In this document: positions 36,291-43,842 of the stretch, piece after piece
Layout of the letters: every line of letters begins with the position of its first letter
Position numbering within the stretch: the first letter of the stretch is position 1
From: an uncultured Mailhella sp.
GTDB taxonomy: Bacteria > Desulfobacterota > Desulfovibrionia > Desulfovibrionales > Desulfovibrionaceae
Length of the DNA: 64,000 bases
Assembly: GCF_963931295.1 (NCBI RefSeq)
Contig: NZ_OZ007001.1
Coordinates: 744,001 to 808,000, forward strand
Reading direction: 5' to 3'
Translations under genes and position numbers: made by a program
The notes under the pieces: model-generated
What the model saw: only the letters and a program-made list of their open reading frames with translations
Databases searched by the model: none
Told to the model about the DNA's origin: nothing

Positions 36291-36408
36291 AAGGCAGGAA
36301 AGACAGAAAAAGACAGGAAAGGCATGCGGGGGGAATAATTCCCCCCGCGCCCCCTTGTTTCCGCCTCCCGGCTTCGCCGGTTCGGCGGGACAAGTGACGG
36401 GATGTCAT
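36291..36408. repeat. Dispersed intergenic repeat, copy 1 (3' of gcvPB)
   Basis: A unit of about 118 bp starting immediately after the gcvPB stop with AAGGCAGGAAAGACAGAAAA and ending near GGATGTCAT. It contains a 10-bp hairpin GCGGGGGGAA/TTCCCCCCGC (36326-36348), then a second hairpin in TCCCGGCTTCGCCGG. It is closely similar to the sequence that follows the autotransporter stop at 40002. The two copies differ by paired changes in the first stem. Confidence 0.85.
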
Positions 36409-36999
36409 AATGATGAAAATCACTGATTTTCGTCCGCCTCTCCCGGTCCGTCCAAGCATGTTACCGTCAACTATCCAATAAAAAAAGCTGCTTATTACTG
36501 TAAAGCGCCATCTGTACCAAAACAGACGGCGCTTTTTTTTGTGATCTTGCAGAATGCCGCTTTCCCTCCGCGCTGCTTCATATCATAATGATATTCTTCT
36601 TTATAAAAAAAACTGACATTTCCTAATGAAATAATTTATTCTTTTCTTTTGTATAAAAATTAAAAAATATTCTTTAATTAAAATTCTTATCATCTGTATT
36701 TTTAATCAACTTATGTGAAAGATCTATTTCAAAATTAAATCATAACTTATTAAAAAATAACAATTTTTATCATAAATGAAACTGAAATCAGCAAATTTAA
36801 GAAATAAAAAATTTTTCTGGAATTAATGATATTTACAAAAATGTAAAATAGATACGTTAAAAAAATATTTTTTTGACGATTTATTCTTACATTATGTTAT
36901 TGCTATATAGTATGCATCTTCCAAATGCCTCTGACGTTCATCTCCGTGCATAAAGGCGCATACTATAAAAAGGTACAGTCAATTCTGGAGGTTATTGAC
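36409..36999 (+). promoter_or_regulatory. AT-rich leader of the autotransporter gene
   Basis: After the terminator hairpin near 36502-36540, about 380 bp are extremely AT-rich with many A/T tracts. This is unlike the rest of the window and may indicate foreign origin or silencing by an H-NS-like protein. A promoter candidate is TTATTC (36881-36886), 17-bp spacer, TATATA (36904-36909); another -35 is TTGACG at 36873-36878. GGAGG at 36987-36991 is the ribosome-binding site. No gene is seen. Confidence 0.5.
36502..36540 (+). terminator. Intrinsic terminator downstream of the gcv operon
   Basis: AAAGCGCC and TCTGT (36502-36515) pair with ACAGA and GGCGCTTT (36522-36535) around a six-base loop with one mismatch, then eight T. 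It is the strongest stop signal after gcvPB. Confidence 0.85.
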
Positions 37000-39900
37000 A
37001 TGTTGACCAAAGGGGCAATCGGCAATCTCATCAATCGGTACAAAGCGGTCCTCAAGAAGTGTCACCTTATGAACACCTTCGGCTCTCTGGCCGTGGCGTC
37101 CATGCTCGTCATGGGCGGTGCCGGAATGGCAGGAGCTGAGCAGATTCCCAATAAGGATTTGAAAGGGGAGTCCATATCGGGAGATACACTTGTCGTCAGC
37201 AAGCCAGCCACCCCTTATTCTAATACAAACAGGGAGTACGCCAACGTTGCCATTCGTGTTTCCGAAGGGAAAAATAGTATTAGTGCAACGGAATCGCTGA
37301 CATTCGAGAGTGCCAATAAAACCACCAATGATCCTAACCAGACCACGGGCACAAACTATAATGCCGTGGTGGTAACCAACGGATCATCGTTGAATATTAC
37401 GACTCCGAAACTTTTTATCGGTACGGAAGCACAGGGTGGAGACCGAGGAATTCGGCTGACCGGCACAGGAAACAAGCTTAATATATTGGCAGATCGCATC
37501 ATTTCCTATACCGGCGACGAGTTTGTTCATGTTCGTGGCGGTGACGGGACTTCTGTTGCCAATATCGGAACGGCAGAGAATCCGATTAAATATTTTGAAG
37601 CCCATACCGGCTGGGGCAAGGGAGATTACGGCGTTGCCATTCTCCAAGCCAACGAGGGGAACACCATCAATTTCTTTGCCGATGAAGCGCATTTCGACGG
37701 GCCGAACAGTCCTTCGGGAGGCGTTTTTGGTTCCGGTTCAAAGGGCACCATTAATATCAACACGAAAAAGCTTGATATAGATGGAAATATATGCGGAACA
37801 TATGGCATGCAGAAAGATGATGCATATGCTAACGATGTGTTTACATTGAATGTAAACACTGACGATCTTAACATGAAAGGTGATATTAATGTTGGCACTT
37901 CTGGTGAAGGTTATAATACCGGAGCAAGAAGCACAGACGTCAACATCTATGCCAAAAATGCGGATATAGAAGGTAATATTTCCGGCTGGAAGCGGGGTGA
38001 CATATCTCTTCAGGTTTCCGAAAATCTTAATGTTCAGGGCACCATTCAGGCTCTGCCCATCAATCCGGATGCCAGCACCGCCGATAAGGGTAAGGAAGCG
38101 TCCATAAACATCAATGCCGGAAACCTTGTCGTTGAATCCGAGACGAACGCTGTCAGTGCAGAAAAGGGACAAATTTCTCTGATTGCTGACAATATGTCTT
38201 TGAGCGCCGTTGACACGGGCATCCTTTCTCAGGAAGGCGCGACTGTTTCCCTCTCTGGCAATGCCTCCATCAGTGCCGCGAACGCCATGAGCGGCAACGG
38301 TTCCATTGTCAACAACGGCAATCTTTCTGTTGCAGAAGGAACGGTGTCCGGCTTTACCGGTACTTATACCCAGACTGCAGGAGCAACGTCTCTGGGGGCA
38401 GACAGTGGATTTTTTGGAGGTGACGTCGTTATTGAAAAGGGTGCTCTTTCCGTTGACATGGCGGATCGAGGCGGCATCTCCATGCAGGAAAACGAAGCCA
38501 TGCTGGCGCTCGGTAAAAGCGTGACCGTCGCCGACGGCAAAAAGCTTGTTGTGGGTGATGCAGGCAATTCTTCCTCGGCTGTGGCCTTCGGAAATAATTC
38601 GCTGCTGGTCGTGGACGGCAAGGCTGCCGGCACCGGCGCCATGATTACCGGCACCGGCGCCATTTCCGTGGCGGACGGTTCCCAGCTGTACATTGCCGAC
38701 GCTCAGGCCGGTAAAGCCTACACCATCACCGACGGACTCTCCTCGGCCGAGGGCGAATACTGGGATTCCGCCAACCTGCTGGCCGGACGTCTCATCAAGG
38801 CCGACATATCGACGAACAATGACGGCGACATCGTTGTTGAAACGAAAGCTCAGGACGCCGCCAAGGTGCTGCCCGGCATCATTCCCGTGGCCGCCCTCGA
38901 CACCATGGTCAGCAACAACCGGAACAACACCGACTCCTCTTCCATGGGCATCCGCTTCCTGAGCCGCGCCATGGACAACGTGCAGTACATGCCGAATGAC
39001 GCCACCGCCACCGCCATGGTGAACGAAGTCTCCCGCGCGGCCGTGACCGCGGGCGTGCAGAACACCGCTCTGCGCCTTGCCGACGCCGGGGTGGATCAGC
39101 TCATTCATCACCTGTCGCTGAGCTTCTTCGGCAAGGAAAACAACATTCATAAGGACGGCGTGGACATCTGGGCCACTCCCATGTACGGCAACACCTACAC
39201 CCACGGCATGGTGGCTTCCGGCGCGGCCGTGCGCGGCAACTACGGCGGCGTCACCCTCGGCGCGGATGCCAAGGTCGGCGAAATTCTCGGCGGCAAGGTG
39301 CGCGTGGGCGCGGCCGTCAACGGCGGCGGAGGCAAATCCGAAACCCGCGGCACGGCCACCTCTACCGACAACGAATACAACTTCGGCGGCGTGAACCTTT
39401 ACGCCGGGTGGAACCTCGACAGCCTGAACGTGATGGCCAGCGTGGGCTACGCCATGGCCAACCACGACGTGAAGATGAACCTGCCCGCCTCCATGGGCAT
39501 GGGTCAGGCCAAGGCCGACGTGGACACCAACGCCTTCATCGCCGACCTGCGCGCCGAATACCAGATCAACACCAGCGTTGCGGACATCCTGCCTCATGCG
39601 GGCGTTCGCTACACCGCCCTCAACACCGAAAGCCACGATCTGAAGGTAAACGGCTCCACGCTGAATTCCGTGGCGTCCGACACGCAGCACATCGTGCAGT
39701 TCCCCATCGGCGTGACCGTGTCCAAGGATATCGACGTCTCCGGCTGGAACGTGAAGCCGCTGGCCGACGTGTCCGTCATTCCCGCCGCCGGTGAAAAGAA
39801 AAATACTACCAAGGTGTCCTATGCAGGCATAGGCGCGCTCGACAGCGTGAATACCCGCATCATGGATTCCACGAGCTGGGCCGGAACCGTCGGCGTGCAG

Positions 39901-40002
39901 GCCGAAAAGGGCAACTTCGCCCTCGGCCTCAACTACGGCGTGCAGGCTTCCACCCACGAAACCGACCAGAGCGTCAGCGTCGGCATAAGCTGGAAGTTCT
40001 AA
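37000..40002 (+). CDS. Autotransporter (type Va secretion) with beta-helix passenger
   Basis: A 1000-residue secreted/surface protein. Residues 1-46 are an extended signal peptide (basic NRYKAVLKKCHLMN, then hydrophobic LAVASMLVMGGAGMAGA). The passenger (about 47-720) is Asn/Gly/Ser/Thr-rich with short repeated strands such as NINAGNLVVES and NNGNLSVAEG, as in beta-helical adhesins. The autotransporter barrel (about 725-1000) ends SVSVGISWKF with the C-terminal Phe needed for assembly. GGAGG eight bases upstream fixes the start. Passenger DNA is visibly more AT-rich than the barrel DNA (break near 38550). Ligand or activity is unknown. Confidence 0.92.
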   Translation: MLTKGAIGNLINRYKAVLKKCHLMNTFGSLAVASMLVMGGAGMAGAEQIPNKDLKGESISGDTLVVSKPATPYSNTNREYANVAIRVSEGKNSISATESLTFESANKTTNDPNQTTGTNYNAVVVTNGSSLNITTPKLFIGTEAQGGDRGIRLTGTGNKLNILADRIISYTGDEFVHVRGGDGTSVANIGTAENPIKYFEAHTGWGKGDYGVAILQANEGNTINFFADEAHFDGPNSPSGGVFGSGSKGTININTKKLDIDGNICGTYGMQKDDAYANDVFTLNVNTDDLNMKGDINVGTSGEGYNTGARSTDVNIYAKNADIEGNISGWKRGDISLQVSENLNVQGTIQALPINPDASTADKGKEASININAGNLVVESETNAVSAEKGQISLIADNMSLSAVDTGILSQEGATVSLSGNASISAANAMSGNGSIVNNGNLSVAEGTVSGFTGTYTQTAGATSLGADSGFFGGDVVIEKGALSVDMADRGGISMQENEAMLALGKSVTVADGKKLVVGDAGNSSSAVAFGNNSLLVVDGKAAGTGAMITGTGAISVADGSQLYIADAQAGKAYTITDGLSSAEGEYWDSANLLAGRLIKADISTNNDGDIVVETKAQDAAKVLPGIIPVAALDTMVSNNRNNTDSSSMGIRFLSRAMDNVQYMPNDATATAMVNEVSRAAVTAGVQNTALRLADAGVDQLIHHLSLSFFGKENNIHKDGVDIWATPMYGNTYTHGMVASGAAVRGNYGGVTLGADAKVGEILGGKVRVGAAVNGGGGKSETRGTATSTDNEYNFGGVNLYAGWNLDSLNVMASVGYAMANHDVKMNLPASMGMGQAKADVDTNAFIADLRAEYQINTSVADILPHAGVRYTALNTESHDLKVNGSTLNSVASDTQHIVQFPIGVTVSKDIDVSGWNVKPLADVSVIPAAGEKKNTTKVSYAGIGALDSVNTRIMDSTSWAGTVGVQAEKGNFALGLNYGVQASTHETDQSVSVGISWKF

Positions 40003-40125
40003 AGGCAGGAAAGACAGAAAAAGACAGAAAAGGCATGCGGGGGAGACAATCTCCCCCGCACCCCCATGTTTCCGCCTCCCGGCTTCGCCTGTTCGGCGGG
40101 ACAAAGGGGACGGCATGATGTCATG
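40002..40125. repeat. Dispersed intergenic repeat, copy 2 (3' of autotransporter)
   Basis: Same element as the one after gcvPB, starting at the last base of the stop codon. Its main hairpin is GCGGGGGAGA/TCTCCCCCGC (40037-40059), with two base pairs swapped relative to copy 1 yet still complementary. The right end carries GGCATGATGTCATGA. Confidence 0.85.
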
Positions 40126-40284
40126 AAACCGGGCTCCGCGCTTTTGCGCAAAGCCTCGTTTCCCGCGCACTCACAATAATGGAGCGACTTCCGTCCCATC
40201 AACATCCGCGCAGTCTCATGCTCTGGAACGAACGCTCCAGAAAAAATGCCTTCCCGCGCTTTTCCTTCTCAACAACCATTCAGA

Positions 40285-40318
40285 AAACGGACCGGAGTTC
40301 TCCGGTCCGTTTCATTTA
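40285..40318 (+). terminator. Intrinsic terminator-like hairpin
   Basis: A perfect 13-bp stem (40285-40297 with 40300-40312) with a two-base loop, ending in TTTCATTT. It lies about 280 bp after the autotransporter. Confidence 0.7.
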
Positions 40319-40362
40319 TGCGTCCGAAGCGCTTCAAACATCTTGTATCCCTTCCTTACTCA

Positions 40363-40429
40363 CCGTGATTCCGGCAAAGACCGGAATCACGGTCGGCCGC
40401 CGCAGGCGCGTCCTTTCGGACGCGCCTGC
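40363..40429. repeat. Pair of REP-like hairpins
   Basis: Two perfect 12-bp hairpins lie side by side. CCGTGATTCCGG (40363-40374) pairs with 40381-40392; GCAGGCGCGTCC (40402-40413) pairs with 40418-40429. The first resembles the widely dispersed extragenic palindromes that translate as VIPVxAGI in one frame. Confidence 0.7.
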
Positions 40430-40570
40430 ACTGCGTTTGCAGCCAAAACCGCACCAGCCAAAGCCTCCTGACTGCGAACCGCCCCGCATCTCCCCCCAGT
40501 GAGCCCACCATACCCACGGCTCCCGCGCGCCCGCCGCAGCGGCAACGCCGCAAGGCGGAATCAGGGGGGA

Positions 40571-40593
40571 CCGGGGGAAATTATTTCCCCCGG
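40571..40593. repeat. Hairpin related to the dispersed repeat
   Basis: CCGGGGGAAA pairs perfectly with TTTCCCCCGG around a TTA loop. The G-run/A-run design matches the main hairpins of the two dispersed repeat copies, so this may be a third, truncated member. Confidence 0.6.
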
Positions 40594-41037
40594 CGGTGTC
40601 CGGGGCGGAGCCCCGCTGCTCTGATCCCGTCCACTCCATCCCGGGGCAGCGCCCCGATGCTCCGGCCTGATCCCCTTCCTCTCCTCTCTTCTCCCGCCTT
40701 TCGAGGCGGAGGCGAAGACTTGCGAAAAGGGGCGAAAACGGCTAGGCTAATCCTTTATTTCTCCTTCCACCCCAACGAAGCGAACGCGATGAGCAGCAGT
40801 CAGCCGGTCGAAACCGGAAGCCCTTGCACGAAGAAGTCCGCCCAGAATCGTCGCCGGATCACGACGTCCTGCGTCGAGGCCGGACGCTTTTCGGCGCGCT
40901 GCGGACAGGAAGCAGACATCGACGCGTCCGTCGTTCTTTTCTGTGCGCCTGAAGAGGCGACCGTACACCGTCCGGCCAGGGCAAAGCACGCCCGCATCCG
41001 CCTTCGGCAGGGGAGAACCATACCCCGCATACCGACG

Positions 41038-41076
41038 AAGGGCAGCCTTTCCGCAGAGGACAGAGCTGCCCTTTTC
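41038..41076 (+). terminator. Possible attenuator/terminator hairpin in the purF-like leader
   Basis: AAGGGCAGC (41038-41046) pairs with GCTGCCCTT (41065-41073), followed by TT and further T-rich sequence. It lies 226 bases before the purF-like start and so could attenuate that gene or end a short RNA. Evidence is structural only. Confidence 0.4.
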
Positions 41077-41302
41077 CATTCTTTTTGCAGAGATGCGTTT
41101 CTTGCGCATGGCTGCTCCGCCGTTTTCCCCTTCAAGGATGCAGGGGAGGAAGGCAGACTTCTTTCCGGCACGGCAGGCGCGCAGAAGCGTCCGCCGTGCG
41201 CCGCCGGGGTCGCCTTCTGCATCCGGACAAGGACGGAAACGGCATTTTTTCCGACCCCATGACCCTTTCCACACTGTTTTTCGCATAAGGAGCCGAAAAA
41301 AT

Positions 41303-42724
41303 ATGGGAGGATTCTTCGGAGCCATCTCCAAGCAGGACTGCGTGCTGGACATCTTCTTCGGCGTGGACTACCACTCGCACCTCGGCACACGCCGCGGCGG
41401 CATGGCCATCTACGACCGGAAGCTGGGTTTTCAGCGGCAGATACACGACATTGAAAACACCCCCTTCCGAACCAAGTTTGAAAACAATCTCGCCGAATTC
41501 CACGGCTGCGCAGGCATAGGCTGCATCAGCGACATTGATCCGCAGCCGCTTCTCGTGCGCTCGCATCTCGGTTTGTACGCCATATCCACGGTCGGCATCA
41601 TCAACAACACCGAGCGTCTGGTGCGCGACTACTTTTCCAGCCGGGGCCATCAGTTCATGGTCACGGACGCCGGCAAGGTGAATCCCACGGAACTCGTGGC
41701 CGCGCTCATCAACATGGAAGGCGATCTCGTGTCGGGCATCCGGCACGCGCAGGACGTTATTGAAGGCTCCATGACCATTCTGCTGCTCACGGAAGACTCC
41801 ATCATCACCGCCAGAGACAGAATGGGACGCCTGCCCGTGCACATCGGCAAAAGCGATCTGGGCCACAGCGTGTCGTTTGAATCCTTCGCCTACCACAAGC
41901 TCGGCTACGAAGACGCCTACGAACTCGGTCCGAGCGAAATCGTGCGCATCACGGCCGACGGCTACGAAACGCTTTCCCCGGCCGCCAAAACCATGAAGAT
42001 CTGCGCCTTCCTCTGGACCTACTACGGCTATCCGAACTCCAACTACGAAGGCGTCAACGTGGAGCTCATGCGCTACCGCAACGGCGAAATCATGGCCCGC
42101 GACGAAATGGCCCGCGGCACGCTGCCGCTGGTCGATCACGTGGCCGGCGTGCCCGATTCCGGCACGCCCCACGCCATAGGCTACGCCAACCGCTGCAAGC
42201 TGCCCTTTGCCCGGCCCTTCGTCAAATACACCCCCACCTGGCCGCGCTCCTTCATGCCCGCCAATCAGGCCGTGCGCAATCAGGTGGCCAAGATGAAGCA
42301 GATTCCCGTGCCGGAACTCATTCAGGGCAAGAAGCTCCTCTTTGTGGACGACTCCATCGTGCGCGGCACGCAGCTGCGCGAAACCGTCGACTTTCTTTTT
42401 GAATCCGGCGCAGGCGAAGTACACATGCGCTCCGCCTGCCCGCCCATCATGTACAGCTGCAAGTACCTCAACTTCTCCCGCGGCAATTCCGACATGGATC
42501 TGCTCGCAAGGCGCATCGTGCAGGAACTCGAAGGCGACGAAGGTCATCGTCATCTCGACGAGTACGCCGACGCCTCCACCGCGAGGGGCAAGAGTCTGCT
42601 TGCCGCCATCTGCCGCAAGATGGGCTTCGATTCTCTGGGCTATCAATCGCTGAACGGCCTGCTTGAGGCCATAGGCATCGACAAGGACAAAATCTGCACC
42701 TACTGCTGGAACGGCAAAGGATAA
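41303..42724 (+). CDS. PurF-like amidophosphoribosyltransferase homologue lacking the N-terminal Cys
   Basis: A 473-residue relative of PRPP amidotransferase, the first enzyme of purine synthesis. The Ntn-type half begins MGGFFGAISK where PurF has MCGxFGI: residue 2 is Gly, so the glutaminase nucleophile is missing. The HRG-type loop reads HLGTRRGGMAIYD. The phosphoribosyltransferase half keeps the PRPP motif LLFVDDSIVRGTQ near residue 350, and cysteines in CPPIMYSCKY and ICTYCWNGKG that could hold an Fe-S cluster. AAGGAG ten bases upstream fixes the start, and no earlier Cys start exists. purM begins five bases downstream. It may use free ammonia or serve another purpose; a true purF is probably elsewhere. 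Confidence 0.85.
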   Translation: MGGFFGAISKQDCVLDIFFGVDYHSHLGTRRGGMAIYDRKLGFQRQIHDIENTPFRTKFENNLAEFHGCAGIGCISDIDPQPLLVRSHLGLYAISTVGIINNTERLVRDYFSSRGHQFMVTDAGKVNPTELVAALINMEGDLVSGIRHAQDVIEGSMTILLLTEDSIITARDRMGRLPVHIGKSDLGHSVSFESFAYHKLGYEDAYELGPSEIVRITADGYETLSPAAKTMKICAFLWTYYGYPNSNYEGVNVELMRYRNGEIMARDEMARGTLPLVDHVAGVPDSGTPHAIGYANRCKLPFARPFVKYTPTWPRSFMPANQAVRNQVAKMKQIPVPELIQGKKLLFVDDSIVRGTQLRETVDFLFESGAGEVHMRSACPPIMYSCKYLNFSRGNSDMDLLARRIVQELEGDEGHRHLDEYADASTARGKSLLAAICRKMGFDSLGYQSLNGLLEAIGIDKDKICTYCWNGKG

Positions 42725-42729
42725 CCACC

Positions 42730-43767
42730 ATGAACAATTCCCATTCCGCATCCTACGCCGCCGCGGGCGTCAACATTGAGGCCGGCTACGAAGGCGTTCG
42801 CCTCATGAAGCGCCATGTCGAGCGCACCCTGATTCCCGGCGTGGTCTCCGACCTCGGAGGCTTCGGCGGCCTGTTTGAACCTGACACCAAAGGCATGTCC
42901 CGTCCGGTGCTCGTGTCCGGCACCGACGGCGTGGGCACCAAGCAGCGCATCGCCCAGCTCATGGACAAGCACGACACCGTGGGCATCGACTGCGTGGCCA
43001 TGTGCGTGAACGACATCGTCTGCTGCGGCGCCAAGCCTCTGTTCTTCCTCGACTACATCGCCATCGGCAAAAACGATCCGGAAAAGGTGGCCACCCTCGT
43101 TTCCGGCGTGGCCGAAGGCTGCGTGCAGGCCGGCTGCGCCCTCATCGGCGGCGAAACCGCCGAGCACCCCGGCACCATGGCCCCCAACGACTACGATCTC
43201 GCGGGCTTCTCCGTGGGCATGGTGGACAGAGACAAGGTCATCAGTCAGGCTTCCATGCGCGAGGGCGACGTCATTCTCGCGCTGCCTTCCTCCGGCCTGC
43301 ATTCCAACGGCTATTCTCTCGTGCGCAAGGTGTTCGACGTGGAGCACGCAGACCTCGGCAAGTACTGCGAAGAACTCGGTTCCACGCTCGGCGAAGCCCT
43401 GCTCACGCCCACGGTCATCTACGTGAAGCCCGTGCTCGCGGCCATTGCCGCGGCCGAAGTTCACGGCATAAGCCACATCACGGGCGGCGGCTTCTACGAA
43501 AACATTCCCCGCTGCGTACCCGACGGCCTCACCGCCCGCGTGGAAAAAGCCGCCGTGAAGACTCCGGCCATTTTCTCCCTGCTGCAGCGCACGGGCAATA
43601 TTCCCGAACGCGACATGTTCAACACCTACAACATGGGCGTGGGCATGACTATGATCGTGTCCCGCGACACGGCCGACAAGGCCCTCGAAGCCCTCAGGAG
43701 CCACGGCTGCAACGCCTACGTTCTCGGCGACGTCGTTTCCGGCGAAGACAAGGTCGCTCTCGCCTGA
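42730..43767 (+). CDS. purM: Phosphoribosylformylglycinamidine cyclo-ligase (AIR synthetase)
   Basis: A 345-residue enzyme that closes the imidazole ring of FGAM to AIR using ATP. VSGTDGVGTKQRIAQ near residue 58, CALIGGETAEHPG near 138 and ITGGGFYENIPR near 250 are family hallmarks. It lies five bases after the purF-like gene and 75 bases before purL, whose product makes its substrate, so the three form a purine operon. Confidence 0.96.
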   Translation: MNNSHSASYAAAGVNIEAGYEGVRLMKRHVERTLIPGVVSDLGGFGGLFEPDTKGMSRPVLVSGTDGVGTKQRIAQLMDKHDTVGIDCVAMCVNDIVCCGAKPLFFLDYIAIGKNDPEKVATLVSGVAEGCVQAGCALIGGETAEHPGTMAPNDYDLAGFSVGMVDRDKVISQASMREGDVILALPSSGLHSNGYSLVRKVFDVEHADLGKYCEELGSTLGEALLTPTVIYVKPVLAAIAAAEVHGISHITGGGFYENIPRCVPDGLTARVEKAAVKTPAIFSLLQRTGNIPERDMFNTYNMGVGMTMIVSRDTADKALEALRSHGCNAYVLGDVVSGEDKVALA

Positions 43768-43842
43768 TTCTGCCGCGCCGCCCCGCGCGGCGCACGCTTC
43801 ATGCACAATGCGGCGGAAATTCCGCTGCAAAGGATATTACGA

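Larger units (their letters stand above)
40126..41302. other. Long intergenic region with hairpin repeats upstream of purF-like gene
   Basis: No gene is supported in about 1.2 kb. The left half holds a terminator and three further hairpins, listed separately. Around 40600-40660 are short palindromes CGGGGC/GCCCCG (40601-40615) and CGGGGCAGCGCCCCG. From 40680 to 41302 I see only short frames without family character, plus the hairpin at 41038-41075. The AAGGAG at 41287 is the purF-like ribosome-binding site. Confidence 0.5.

Noticed and set aside
40747..41262. Plus-strand open frame upstream of the purF-like gene
   Set aside because: It runs across a terminator-like hairpin, has mixed Arg/Ala composition and lacks any recognisable domain.
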